55,804 nucleotides of DNA from Argonema galeatum A003/A1 (GCF_023333595.1 NZ_JAIQZM010000040.1:1-55804); one strand, 5' to 3'. Shown: positions 24,585 through 34,224, counted from the first letter of the stretch. The notes: a model not told the origin generated them from the letters alone. Program-made: numbers and translations.

Positions 24585-25291
24585 TTTCAAAAAATAAAGC
24601 AATATAAACTTTAGTAAATTACCACGACAGAACTGGTAAACAGATGCTACTTTAAAAAGTAAGGCACCAAGCAAGAAAATCTTCAAACAAAATTCACAGG
24701 ATGCGAGCCAGTGCCCTCCTGCTCCAATCCAAACGCAACGCATGACCGGCGTGAAATTCATCGAAGAAAAGTTCATTGCGTTCCCCTAGAATTAATTTTG
24801 ATATTAGGACGCAGAGCAAAAATCGCTGTCTGAATTGACGGAGGTGATATACAAGTAGGATTCCGGTCGGTTGCGAGTCAAGTCCACCTTATTAAAGCAC
24901 CTTCTTTTTGGAAATATCTCGTTGTAATTCGTTCCAATTAACTCGACAGATCGTAACCCGCCGTTAGCTACTAAATTTTTCCGAAGTAGCTGGGCGGGTT
25001 TAAAATTGGTCATTAGTCATTAGTCATTAGTCATATCATGTCCTTACGCATCGATTGCAAGAGAAAAATCGCTCTCTTATCTGCGTTAATCTGCGTTAAT
25101 CTGTCTTCATCTGCGGTAAAAATTTAACCCCCAATGACAACAGACAATTTCCCGTATCACTCTTACACTAACGATGCAACCGGACACGATATCATTATAA
25201 AATTTCAAATTTTCGATTGCCGATTTCAAATTTATTTTGAATTGACAATCTTCCCTTTTTAAATCGGAAATTTTAAATCTGAAATCTGAAA
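24585..25291. other. Gene-free stretch with inverted repeat arm
   Basis: No supported gene lies between the repeat element and the phosphoesterase gene. Two short minus-strand frames (24549-24776 and 24804-25013) have no start signal or recognised family. The right arm of the long inverted repeat (25032-25195) and an AT-rich TCAAATTT-type low-complexity run (25200-25290) fill the rest. Confidence 0.6.
25032..25195. repeat. Long inverted repeat, right copy
   Basis: Reverse complement of 19122-19288 with scattered differences, for example TCCTTACGCATCGAT at the left and ACTAACGATGCAACCGGACA at the right. Confidence 0.8.
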
Positions 25292-26125
25292 TTAGTCATT
25301 AACTAATTGGATTACCGTGACTTCTGGGGGACAAAACAAGCGTCCGGGTAAATAGGTTCCCAATCCGCGATTGACATACAGACGGTTGGTGCCAACCTGA
25401 TGCAAACCTTGTGCCCATTCCCAATGCTGAAACACCTTCCGAGAATCCTTACGGAGGTATGGAACATGGCGGCGCAGGGGTTTGGGAATGAGGCGAGTAA
25501 GGGTTGGCAGCCATGCAGGCAGGGGGCTTAGGCCGGGCAGCAAAATTTGACCGCCGTGGGTATGGCCTGAAAGTTGCAAATCTACCCGCCACTGTTGTAG
25601 AATCTCGGCGCTATCTGGATTATGGGATAGGACAATGCGGGGAGTGGCGGCGTCCACCTGTTTCATTACCGAGGCTGGTTTAAACTTGGAGGAACGGAAG
25701 TCAGCTAACCCTATTAGGGCTAATCCGGGGCCGAGTGGATAAATGACCTGATTCCAGAGAACGTTAATGCCAATGTTGGTGAGGGCAGTACATATTTCCT
25801 TTTTTGAGTGGCGATAGTAAATGTCGTGGTTGCCCAAAATGGCACAGACACCGAAACGACTTTGCAGGTGTTTTAGGTGTAATACTAATTTATGAATTGG
25901 GGCTGGATCTGAGGTTACATAGTCACCTGTGAGTAGTACAAGGTCGGGTTCGGCTTGATTGCTGGCTGCGATCGCATCTTCAAGCAAGTTATCCGAAAGT
26001 CGGATACCATCGTAGTGGAAATCGGACAACTGTACTATTTTTGTGCCATGCAACGACGCTGGTAAATCTGCGATCGCAACTGTCAAATTTTCAACCTTCA
26101 ATCGCCCTGTTAGCAGCCTGTGCAT
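25292..26125 (-). CDS. Metallophosphoesterase (YkuE/YaeI-like)
   Basis: The 277-residue calcineurin-like phosphoesterase has all metal-binding blocks: LSDFHYDG (with DxH), LLTGDYV (GDxx), ILGNHD (GNHD), LSHNPDS and LSGHTHGGQ (GHTH). The family includes UDP-diacylglucosamine and phospholipid phosphodiesterases acting at the membrane. There is no strong signal peptide, only a hydrophobic LLTGRL start. It ends close to the FAD oxidoreductase operon but is separated by about 60 bp. Substrate unknown. Confidence 0.9.
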   Translation of the reverse strand: MHRLLTGRLKVENLTVAIADLPASLHGTKIVQLSDFHYDGIRLSDNLLEDAIAASNQAEPDLVLLTGDYVTSDPAPIHKLVLHLKHLQSRFGVCAILGNHDIYYRHSKKEICTALTNIGINVLWNQVIYPLGPGLALIGLADFRSSKFKPASVMKQVDAATPRIVLSHNPDSAEILQQWRVDLQLSGHTHGGQILLPGLSPLPAWLPTLTRLIPKPLRRHVPYLRKDSRKVFQHWEWAQGLHQVGTNRLYVNRGLGTYLPGRLFCPPEVTVIQLVND

Positions 26126-26186
26126 AGTGCTGAATTTCTCTCACCAGATGGCTCCAGCATAGCTCAGACACTGGAATGTCGCCTTT

Positions 26187-27614
26187 TTATCCCACATTCC
26201 GCCTGAAGCCGAAGAATTTGGTTAGCAAGGCTTGTAGCGTTTGGTTTTTGGCGTATTTTTGCTTGGTTAGCTGAAGTGCCGCTTTGCTGTTGACTTCTGC
26301 CAGAGTCGGGTAGATGTGGATGATACCGCTGAGGGCAGAAACTTTCAGCTTGTTGGACATTGCCAAAACGACTTCGTGGATTAATTCACCCGCAGATGGG
26401 CCAACCAAAGTAGCACCGAGTATTTCGCCGTTGCTGCGCGTGATTATTTTAGCAAATCCACTTGTGGCGGCTTCGGCTTGGGCGCGATCGACATCCGCAA
26501 AATCACAGCGAAGCACATAAATATTATCGCCATATTCCTGTTTGGCTTGTTGTTCGGTTAAGCCGACACGCGCTAATTCAGGATCGGTAAATGTCGCCCA
26601 AGGAATTACCCGATAATTGGTTTTGCTGAGGGGGAAGAACAAGGCATTTTTCAATACCACACTCGCTTCATAACCAGCCACATGAGTGAATTGATAGCCG
26701 CCAATCACATCGCCGCAGGCATAAATGCGAGGATTTGTTGTTTGGAGTTTAGCGTTTATTTTTACTCCTTGTTTGTCAATTTCCACTCCAGCAGCTTCTA
26801 AGTTGAGGGATTCGATATTTGGTTTTCGTCCAGTTGCGATTAAGATTTCATTGACAGCAATTTTTTGCTTTCCTGCCCATAGTTGCTTTTTCCCATCGGC
26901 AATTTCCACCCGTTCGACTCGTGTTTTGGTGATGACGCGAATGCCTTCCGATTCAAATTGAGATTGCACAACTTTAGCTGCTTCTGGATCTTCTTTGGGT
27001 AAAAGATAGTCGCTACTGGCAATAATAGTAATTTCAGTACCTAAGCGGGAAAAAGCTTGCCCCAATTCGCAGCCAATCGGCCCGCCGCCAATTACGGCGA
27101 GGGAATCGGGACGCTGATTTAGGTTGAAAACTTGTTCGTTTGAGATATATCCAGCTTCTTGAAGTCCGGGAATGGGAGGAATTGCCGGTCGAGAACCTGT
27201 AGAAATCACAAATGCCCTTGCTTTTAAAGGTCTACCGTTAACTTCAAAAGTTTGTTTATCTGTGAATTGACCCGAACCAAAAATTACTTCAACGCCCAAT
27301 GATTGAAATCGTTCTGGTGAGTCGTGGGGTTCAATGGCTGCGATCGCACCCCGGACGTGACCCATCGCTTTGGCAAAGTCAATCTCAGGGTTTTGGGAGT
27401 AAACGCCAAAGCGGGCGGCATTTTTCACCTCATAAGCGATTCTAGAAGCGTGGATGAGGGATTTGCTGGGAACGCAGCCATACCAGAGACAGTCCCCGCC
27501 AAGGCGATCGCGTTCCACCAGCGCTACCTTTGCTTTCAATTGGGCTGCTGCGCTAGCAACCACCAAACCAGCAGAACCGCCGCCAATGATAACTATATCA
27601 TATTCAACTGCCAT
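26187..27614 (-). CDS. Mercuric reductase-like FAD-dependent pyridine nucleotide-disulfide oxidoreductase
   Basis: The product has 475 residues from the ATG at 27614, which has an AAAGGA site in front; an upstream start at 27638 lies in the transporter gene. IVIIGGGSAGLV binds FAD, GGDCLWYGCVPSKSLIH carries the redox Cys pair, IGGGPIGCELGQAFSRLG binds NAD(P)H, and YACGDVIGG is the second FAD motif. The C-terminal dimer domain has GEIHEVVL-like GELIHEVVLAM and HIYPTLAE. It lacks the terminal Cys pair of true mercuric reductase, so it is probably a general cyanobacterial disulfide reductase rather than a mercury-resistance enzyme. Confidence 0.88.
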   Translation of the reverse strand: MAVEYDIVIIGGGSAGLVVASAAAQLKAKVALVERDRLGGDCLWYGCVPSKSLIHASRIAYEVKNAARFGVYSQNPEIDFAKAMGHVRGAIAAIEPHDSPERFQSLGVEVIFGSGQFTDKQTFEVNGRPLKARAFVISTGSRPAIPPIPGLQEAGYISNEQVFNLNQRPDSLAVIGGGPIGCELGQAFSRLGTEITIIASSDYLLPKEDPEAAKVVQSQFESEGIRVITKTRVERVEIADGKKQLWAGKQKIAVNEILIATGRKPNIESLNLEAAGVEIDKQGVKINAKLQTTNPRIYACGDVIGGYQFTHVAGYEASVVLKNALFFPLSKTNYRVIPWATFTDPELARVGLTEQQAKQEYGDNIYVLRCDFADVDRAQAEAATSGFAKIITRSNGEILGATLVGPSAGELIHEVVLAMSNKLKVSALSGIIHIYPTLAEVNSKAALQLTKQKYAKNQTLQALLTKFFGFRRNVG

Positions 27615-27618
27615 AATT

Positions 27619-28662
27619 TCATATTCCTTTAAATCCAATTTCCATGTCTATTTCTTTCTTATAACTTAGGGGAACAGCCGCTGACTGACGCCATACACCA
27701 ATTTGGCTTATTATAATACCGCCTATAATTATACTGCCACCAATATATTGCGCCAAGTTTGGTGCTTCGCCCAAAATGAAATAAGCTGCCAAAATTCCGG
27801 CGATCGGCGTAAAAGAACTAGCTAACGATATTTCCGATGCCGTAGATTTTTTTAAACCCATAAACCACGCTAATTGCCCAATTACGACAATTACTGCGCT
27901 ATAAATTAACATCCATTGCCACAAAAAAGGTGTGAATACGTCCATGAAATGTTCTGACCCGTATAGATACAAAGCTATAAAGAAAAAGACTACTGTTCCT
28001 ACAGCCATGCGAAAGATGGTAAATATTCCTAAAGGTATATTAGCCAGTTTTACTTTACTGATAAGATTACCGACTGATGCGGCTAATGCTCCTCCAGCCG
28101 TCAGCAATTCGCCTGTTCCTATGTGGATGAAAAATCCCGAATCGGGAGCATTTTGCCCTAAACTTTGCAAGAATAGCGTGACGGCTACTCCGCCCAGACA
28201 AACAAACGCACCAGCAACTGCCCAAATATTAACTTTTTCTCGTAAAAACCAAACAGATAAAGCTAAGATTAGAGGCGGTTCGATGCGTCCGACCAAAACA
28301 ACATTATTAACCATTGTCAGAGAAAGGGCTGTAAAAATTAAACCGGGTGCGATCGCACCCGACAAGATTGCCACCGCTGTCAAACTCAGCCAATCTTTTC
28401 TAGATAATTGTTTGAGAGAATCAAAATTTAATTGGCGACCATAGATGGGAATCAGTACCAGTAAAGCACAAAGATTGCCGACAAATAAAACATTGCACAA
28501 GGAAATGGGATTTCTGCCGTCTATTAAGTGTTGAGAACCGATTTCCGTTAAGCGTCGCGTCACCGAATTAGCGGCAGCAAAGATGAGGACAGCTGACAAT
28601 AAATAGATGCGTCCCGAAGTTCTGCCGATAAAGGTAGAAGCTTTTGTGACTATTGGGTGCAT
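27619..28662 (-). CDS. DMT-superfamily (EamA) transporter
   Basis: The product has 347 residues from the ATG at 28662; the start at 28719 adds a polar leader. About ten membrane helices in two EamA halves are visible, for example IYLLSAVLIFAAANSV, DWLSLTAVAILSGAIAPGLIF, WAVAGAFVCLGGVAVTLFL, MLIYSAVIVVIGQLAWFMG and IAGILAAYFILGEAPN. The family exports metabolites across the inner membrane. The oxidoreductase ATG follows four bases after its stop, so both are one operon. The substrate cannot be read from the sequence. Confidence 0.88.
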   Translation of the reverse strand: MHPIVTKASTFIGRTSGRIYLLSAVLIFAAANSVTRRLTEIGSQHLIDGRNPISLCNVLFVGNLCALLVLIPIYGRQLNFDSLKQLSRKDWLSLTAVAILSGAIAPGLIFTALSLTMVNNVVLVGRIEPPLILALSVWFLREKVNIWAVAGAFVCLGGVAVTLFLQSLGQNAPDSGFFIHIGTGELLTAGGALAASVGNLISKVKLANIPLGIFTIFRMAVGTVVFFFIALYLYGSEHFMDVFTPFLWQWMLIYSAVIVVIGQLAWFMGLKKSTASEISLASSFTPIAGILAAYFILGEAPNLAQYIGGSIIIGGIIISQIGVWRQSAAVPLSYKKEIDMEIGFKGI

Positions 28663-29061
28663 AATTTTTGTTATCTGATAGAACAAAGAAAACTGGATTT
28701 GGCGATCTGTGCTACGCATAATTTATGCCTTAAGTAGCAAGCTTAGCGAACGCGGACGCACCAACCCGGTTATTGCTATTAAGTCACAGCAATATGAGTT
28801 GGCAATGAGAGCAAGCTTGGTATTAGATTAAAGCTAAGAAAATTCATCTTATGGCTGGCGGGTGAAGAATGAGGATGCGATCGGCTTAAAATAAAAGCCT
28901 AACTATCCAATCCACACCATGCCTAAATAGGCAGATATGGCTCTTGCGTATTTACTATGCTATTTGAGCAGAGGGGCAGAGGGGCAGAGGGGCAGAGGAG
29001 CAGAGGGGCAGAGGAGCAGAGGGGCAGAGGAGCAGAGGCATAACAACTCTCAAAGAGCCCA
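28663..29061. other. Intergenic stretch with 9-bp tandem array
   Basis: No gene is seen. The region 28968-29039 is an array of GCAGAGGGG and GCAGAGGA units (about eight), the same unit as at 13576-13608. It ends at the truncated nuclease gene. Confidence 0.8.
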
Positions 29062-29472
29062 GTGCTGAGGGGCGGTGGGGAAGAGTCTATGGTGCGGCGT
29101 GCTTTGCAGCTGTTGCGTACCAATGAACAATTGAGCGAATTAGAACCACTGTTAGCTTTCTTTGCAGGTTTTGTGTTAGAGACTCGTTTAGTTCAGCAGA
29201 TTATGAGGTGGGATATGGCTGTATTGCGGGAATCTCCCTGGTATCAAGAAATATTGAGAGAAGGGCAACAACAAGGGCAACAACAAGGAGAATTGGCATT
29301 AATTATACGTCTGTTGAATCGTCGGATCGGTTCGCTTGAACCTCAGATGCAAGAGCGACTTCAAGGGTTATCTATCGCTGAGTTAGAGGAGTTAGGGGAG
29401 GCGCTGTTGGATTTTGAGCGGATGACAGATTTAGAAGCTTGGTTGCAGGAACATCAGCAGACGGAAAACTGA
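29062..29472 (+). pseudogene. C-terminal fragment of a Rpn/PD-(D/E)XK nuclease-type protein with DUF4351
   Basis: The 136 codons match the last part of a family in which an N-terminal PD-(D/E)XK nuclease domain of roughly 150-200 residues is followed by LRTNEQLSELEPLLAFFAGF, the repeat QQQGQQQGE, and the DUF4351 helix-turn domain (LIIRLLNRRIGSLEPQMQ, LEELGEALLDF). The nuclease domain is absent: the sequence upstream turns into the 9-bp tandem array. No good ribosome site is seen. It is best read as a 5'-deleted gene, though the DUF4351 part could still be made. Confidence 0.75.
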
Positions 29473-29559
29473 AATAGAATGACTTGTGCTAATGGCTCTG
29501 ATGCGAGCAAAATGCTGGTATGCAGAAAAGACTCAGATGCGATCGCCCTCAATAAGCCT

Positions 29560-30327
29560 ATGAAACCAAAACTCTTAGCTAGTGCAACACTACTGACGAC
29601 TTTTAGCTTGGTAAATCCTGCCGACGCTGCAAATCCCGAACATATCAGACAGCTACTCTCGACTAAGCAATGTCAGAAATGCGACTTGAGCAATGCTGGA
29701 CTGGTGATGGGTAACCTAGCAAACGCCAATCTCAGCGGTGCTGACTTGAGTCGCGCCAATCTCAGTCGTGCCAACCTCACAGGTGCCGATCTCAGCGGTG
29801 CCAACCTCACAGGCGCTAGTCTGTTTGGTGCCAACCTCTCAGGTGCCAACCTCACCGGTGCCAATCTGAATGCTGTGGATATGAGAGACACTGTTTTAGC
29901 TCAGGCTAATTTGGTTGGTGCCAGCTTGACTAATGCTAACTTCCTGGGTGCGATCGGAATGCCCAGCTATACCGGCACAGCTGAGGACTTCTACCGCTGG
30001 GCAATGGCAGAAGCTGAAAGGGACAACTACAGCAGAGCGATGGAACTCTTCAGTCAGGCGCTGAACATCAAGCCCGACTATCCCGAAGTTTACCTGGGGC
30101 GTGGCATGGTTCGCTACCAACAGGGTGACAGAACCGCAGCGCTCGCAGATACCCAGCACGCGGCACAACTGTTTACAGCCCAAGGAAATCTGGAGGGTTA
30201 CAAATTAGCCCAAGACGTTACTAAGGGAATCGAAACAGCTGGCAAACCCAGACGCTCTGGTGGCGGCTCAAATTTTCTCAACCTCCTGAGCGGTATTGCA
30301 ACGCTGGGGCTACAGTTGTTTTTTTAA
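29560..30327 (+). CDS. Exported pentapeptide-repeat protein with TPR tail
   Basis: The product has 255 residues from the ATG at 29560; a start at 29479 would spoil the signal peptide. The signal reads KLLASATLLTTFSLVNPADA with cleavage after ADA. A CQKCDLSNA motif opens about 18 pentapeptide repeats (ANLSGADLSRANLSRANLTG and on), then two TPR-like units (YSRAMELFSQALNIKPDYPEVYLGRGMVRYQQGD) and a Gly/Ser-rich hydrophobic end. Similar exported pentapeptide-TPR proteins are common in filamentous cyanobacteria and have no known activity. Confidence 0.88.
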   Translation: MKPKLLASATLLTTFSLVNPADAANPEHIRQLLSTKQCQKCDLSNAGLVMGNLANANLSGADLSRANLSRANLTGADLSGANLTGASLFGANLSGANLTGANLNAVDMRDTVLAQANLVGASLTNANFLGAIGMPSYTGTAEDFYRWAMAEAERDNYSRAMELFSQALNIKPDYPEVYLGRGMVRYQQGDRTAALADTQHAAQLFTAQGNLEGYKLAQDVTKGIETAGKPRRSGGGSNFLNLLSGIATLGLQLFF

Positions 30328-30734
30328 TGCGATCGGCAATCAGTTATACTTCGCACGGGCATAAATGGGCGAAGCATTCCGTGAATAATTTGTTGGTTGA
30401 ACCCAAAGATCTTTGACGGAATGCGAAAGCCCCTACAGGCAAAAAAAAGCTCGGTCTGTGACCGTGCTGAGTATAGCCCAAATTCACGATCGAGCAATAG
30501 GGGCGCAGCCACAGCGTCCCTATTCTTCATTATTGTTAAAATAATGAACACTCATGTACTTCCTGTGTACTCGGCACTCAGCACTGGGTATTAGCTGTGA
30601 TCGGAATCACTTAATGGCAAGATTATTCTCACCTTCTCTCAAAGATTGCCATCACGTAGCACTAAGCGAAAACCGTTGATAGTAATACTAACGGTGTATC
30701 TGCGGTGATTCGTCTGTCCTTGGGGGAGTTTATC
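30328..30734. other. Intergenic stretch with two imperfect hairpins
   Basis: Inverted pair GGGCGAAGCATTCCG (30367-30381) and CGGAATGCGAAAGCCC (30417-30432) forms one dispersed palindromic element. A second hairpin AATAGGGGCGC/GCGTCCCTATT lies at about 30498-30526. No gene is visible. Confidence 0.65.
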
Positions 30735-30932
30735 ATGTTAGAAAAACTAATACTAGCAGCCGCAATAACATTCTCGCTTAACTTTTTTCTGGGAGTCAGT
30801 TCCCAAACTACTAGCCGGATTGATTCAGAAGTCTACGTAGGCCAAACTACAACCGGAACAGTGACTCCACTGAATAGCTATGACACAGTGGAAATTCCTC
30901 TGTCAACTCAGTCCTCTGGTTTTTTAGATTAG
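30735..30932 (+). CDS. Small exported hypothetical protein
   Basis: The 65-residue product starts at the ATG at 30735, with GGGGGAG ten bases upstream. It has a clear signal peptide (MLEKLILAAAITFSLNFFLG) followed by a polar stretch with SRIDSEVYVGQTTTGTVTPL. No family is recognised. The size after cleavage would be about 40 residues. An in-frame start at 30705 is possible but has a weaker context. It could also be the 5' remainder of a longer gene. Confidence 0.5.
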   Translation: MLEKLILAAAITFSLNFFLGVSSQTTSRIDSEVYVGQTTTGTVTPLNSYDTVEIPLSTQSSGFLD

Positions 30933-31164
30933 GTTAAGCTTGAAGCCAAATGTTGTATCAGATACTATCTGGGCTACCTACCTATATCTGATATCACTAT
31001 ATCCCTTAACGTAAATAGCTTTATCTCTATCTAAATAGGAACAAAAAATTTTCCCAGTGTCACTCGCAGCACTAACACCGACAAGTAGACCCAGGTATAA
31101 TAATCGGCAATGGAGATCTCCGTACTATGAGTGCCAAAAATCAATTAGATAGGAAGCAAGGATA

Positions 31165-32091
31165 CTATGGCAACAGAACGATGGAATGATGAAAGGCTCG
31201 ATCGACTAGCAGGAATGGTTGAGGCGAACGCTCAAGGGATCGCAAACCTTCGTATCTTAGTTGGAGACTTGCGAGAAGGACAAGCGTTACTAACTCAAAT
31301 GCTGGTGGAAGAAAGAGAAGCGAGACAGGATTATCCTCCATCACTTTAGCGGTATTCAACATACTGCGAGTCGCAGCAGTTTCTTCACGGCGACGCACTA
31401 CGTTAGCTTGGGCAGCTTTTTCCGCCTCGACAACCTTGCTCAAGATAGTCTTAATTTCACCAGGGAGAATTATATCTTTTACCCCAACAGAGTCAAATTC
31501 AATTCCATAGTTTGCGGTTTTATGACGAATGTATTCAGCGACACTTCTATCAATTGCCCCTTTATCCTCCAGTAAGCCATCTAGGGTTCGTTCGCCAACT
31601 GCTCCACGTAAAGCAAATTGTAATTCCTTGTATAAGAAACCAGCCACATCTGACAAGCTGTTTTTTGCTTTCAATGGGTCTACTATGCAGAAACCAGCAG
31701 TTAAATTCAAGCGCAGAGGTACTTTATCTTTAGAGAGGATATCTTGACCGGATACTTCCATAGTTTGCAGGCGGAGGTCAATTGTTTCCGTTTGCAAATA
31801 GCGTCCAAATATCCACCAAGCGTGTATCCCTGGCTGGAGTAGTGTTTGAAATTCTTGATTGATGTAGAGTAGTCCTATATGCTGTGTTGGTACTTCCCGA
31901 ATGTGCAAAAAATTGCGGACGATTTCTGGAGCATTCAAGACTAATTCTGCCACTAAATTAGCTGGCAATTTAGCATCATTGCTGATGTCAATTACTTCTA
32001 CTTCCACACCTTTCCAAAATAGTCTGCGAATAGTTGGCGGTAGGATGGAAATGACTTTACCTCGATCGCGTACAATGGCTATAGGCGATCG
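31165..32091 (-). pseudogene. Central fragment of a slipin (SPFH/band 7) gene
   Basis: The frame encodes LPPTIRRLFWKGVEVEVIDIS and the SPFH core (HIGLLYINQEFQTLLQPGIHAWW, DKVPLRLNLTAGF, ELQFALRGAVGERTLD, LPGEIKTILSKVVEAEKAAQANVVRRREETAATRS). It enters from the in-frame stop of the upstream STAND gene without a start codon before the conserved part, and homology stops near 31328, where an unrelated converging gene begins in the opposite strand. Both the N-terminal membrane part and the C-terminal helix are gone. A GTG at 32007 would allow a 280-residue product, but it would be a shortened, non-membrane protein. Most likely dead. Confidence 0.75.
31167..31349 (+). pseudogene. 5' fragment of a MATERWNDERLDRLA-type small coiled-coil gene
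   Basis: The beginning MATERWNDERLDRLAGMVE, followed by NAQGIANLRI and a helical repeat, is a familiar start of short cyanobacterial coiled-coil proteins of unknown role. It has a GGAAGCAAGGA site. After about residue 54 (EEREARQD) it runs into the antisense of the slipin fragment and stops. The rest of the gene has been deleted together with the end of the slipin gene. Confidence 0.6.
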
Positions 32092-32907
32092 CTAACTCTT
32101 AAAAATATTCACGTATTCCCTAACAACAGGCCCAAGTGTGAAAAGTACGCAGTCACCTTCCCTAACTTTTTCAATCAAATAACGCCGTCCCAAAGATTGT
32201 ATTACTTTCAATAACTCAGACTGAGATAATTGCAGACAATCTCGCAGTTTCACCAGGGAAACGGGCAGATTTTCACTAGCCAACCAAGACATTACTTGTA
32301 TTTCTGATTTAGTTAAGCGATTGAAAATCTGAGACAAAATTGCTTCCAAATCTCCCAAAAAAGGAGTATCATAAGATAATGCTTCAGAAACGCTGCCGTT
32401 AAACAAATCTTGAATCATTGTCGCAACTATTTTTAACCACAAAGGATTACCTCTGTAAAGTTCTATTAGTTGTGACCATTTTTCCTCATCAGCTAATCCT
32501 TTTTCTCGCAATATTTCCACTGCATCTGCACCTAATCCACTGAGTTGTAATGACCTAACGGGTTTATTTTCGCCTTCTAAGACGGATATTTCTCTAGGTT
32601 GCTCCGAACTCAGTAACACTAAACAACTGTTATGTGATAGTTCTCCTATTTGTTTAAAAAATGTGCTGTAATTTTCATATTCTGGTCGGTAGGTTCCCGC
32701 TAATTGTCCGCTGCTATTGAGGGTTTGTACGTTATCAAGGATTAGGAGACAGCGGTATTTGGCTATTTCTGGATACTTTTTACCTTGCGAAGTAGCTTCT
32801 AATATAGATATCTGGAGAGAGTCAAGACGTTTTCCTGTTTTAGCAAATATCTCGTTATCGATCAATTTTACAGATTCTTCAAGCTCCATAAGTCTAGGTG
32901 TAGTCAT
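32092..32907 (-). pseudogene. STAND NTPase (NB-ARC type) with internal in-frame deletion of the P-loop
   Basis: The N-terminus (EESVKLIDNEIFAKTGKRL through GKKYPEIAK) is the helix-turn-helix domain that opens many cyanobacterial NB-ARC/WD40 proteins. The next residues, CLLILDNVQ, already are Walker B; the roughly 130-150 residues with the rest of the HTH domain and the Walker A loop are missing, joined in frame near 32755. The following NB-ARC part (SCLVLLSSEQPREI, LQLSGLGADAVEILREKGL, GNPLWLKIVATMI) is intact to a winged-helix end, but there is no WD40 or other sensor domain. Without Walker A it cannot bind ATP normally. Confidence 0.75.
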
Positions 32908-33125
32908 ATTTGGGTCTAACACACCACCACTTTACCACACTTTTTGACCTTTGAGGAACTAAATGGCACTTTTTCCTATTAATTCCCATTAAATCCCAAA
33001 TTCCCAATTTGCAAATTACCCATTAAATTCAATTGCTATATCCCCCAATATTTGATTTCATATATTTTAGATAGGTAGGCTAAAAAAAAAGGCTGTCCCA
33101 ATAAAATTATTAGGTAGTAAAATCC

Positions 33126-34217
33126 ATGTACAGTTATCGAGTTATTATGCTGGGGCCTCGTGGTTCTGGCAAGACAGTATATTTGGGAAGTATGTTTCAG
33201 AAGTTATCCAGTCAAGGGGAATGGGGATTTTTTCTAGAGATTGATGGTGAAAAGCGCAAGAAACTGAATAGAATATACACCGAAGTCGCTACAGAAACAA
33301 AATGGCCTCCGGGTACGGTTCGTGAAGAAATTTCAGACTGGATTTTTACCTGCTCCATAAACAGAAATAGGACTAAATACTCTGCTTGCCAGTTTGTCTA
33401 TCTCGATTACGCAGGCGGTAGAATTACTGAAGAAGAGATGGAAGACGACTCTGATTTTAATCGAAAGATAGAAAGTGCTGATATTCTACTCGGATTGTTA
33501 GACGGCTCTAAAATTTGTGCGTTGATGCGTCAAGAACCAGACGGAGTAGTATGGCTTATTAATGAGTTAAAGAATATGCTTGATATAATGATGAGAGGGA
33601 GTACAAGACCAGTTCATTTTGTCATTAGCAAATGGGATATTGTTGAAAGTAGTGGATATTCTTTAAAACAAGTAAGAGAGAAGTTATTAGAATCTAGTGA
33701 GACATTTAAGAATCTAGTTACAAGGCGCAAAGAAGATCGATTTTTAACCAGATTAATTCCTGTTAGTTCGGTTGGGCAAGGTTTCGCAAAACCTTTACCT
33801 GGTGGGGGTATGGCAAAAATTCCAGGAAAACTGCCTAAGCCATTTCAGGTAGAAGTTCCCTTAGCTTGTATTTTACCAGATTTGATCCAGAATCAACAAA
33901 ACGAACTTGCTAAAAGGGCATCTGAAGAAAGGAACCGATCGACTACAGTTACAGCTAGTCTTAGCAACACGGAAAAAATTAGTCAAAATTTGCCAGGATG
34001 GTTAAGAGGTTTTCCTGGGATTAAAAATTGGGCAGGTTCTGCCGAACAAAAGAAAAAAGAAGCTGCGGACAGAAGTGAGGAATTGCGTCAGAAACAAGCT
34101 GAAACATTGAATAAAATAGGCGATGAGAGAAGCGCCCTTGAATCTGTTGTCAACAGCTTTAATTTGATCCAAAACAAACTTTATATAAGTTTCCCGGATT
34201 CCGATCTATCTTCGTAA
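33126..34217 (+). CDS. P-loop GTPase of the conflict-system (double-GTPase-like) type
   Basis: The 363-residue protein has GPRGSGKT (10-17) as Walker A, VYLDYAGGR (DxxG at 94-97) and SKWD (168-171, N/TKxD type), hence a TRAFAC-class GTPase. The Y-A-G-G switch and the middle KPLPGGGMAKIPGKLPKPFQVEVPLACILPDL resemble GTPases reported in NTP-dependent biological conflict systems of bacteria. The C-terminal part is a charged coiled coil (about 250-340). Seven bases separate it from the WD40 gene, so they form an operon. Codon use is AT-richer than neighbouring housekeeping genes. The activity is firm, the role is inference. Confidence 0.8.
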   Translation: MYSYRVIMLGPRGSGKTVYLGSMFQKLSSQGEWGFFLEIDGEKRKKLNRIYTEVATETKWPPGTVREEISDWIFTCSINRNRTKYSACQFVYLDYAGGRITEEEMEDDSDFNRKIESADILLGLLDGSKICALMRQEPDGVVWLINELKNMLDIMMRGSTRPVHFVISKWDIVESSGYSLKQVREKLLESSETFKNLVTRRKEDRFLTRLIPVSSVGQGFAKPLPGGGMAKIPGKLPKPFQVEVPLACILPDLIQNQQNELAKRASEERNRSTTVTASLSNTEKISQNLPGWLRGFPGIKNWAGSAEQKKKEAADRSEELRQKQAETLNKIGDERSALESVVNSFNLIQNKLYISFPDSDLSS

Positions 34218-34224
34218 TACATTT

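Noticed and set aside
24804..25013. Minus-strand 69-codon frame
   Set aside because: Starts inside a TCATTAGTCATTAG repeat and has no recognised domain.
26187..27614. True mercuric reductase with mer operon
   Set aside because: No merR, merT or merP neighbours, no N-terminal metal domain and no C-terminal Cys pair.
29673..29891. Minus-strand frame of RLAPVRLAP repeats
   Set aside because: Antisense of the pentapeptide repeats.
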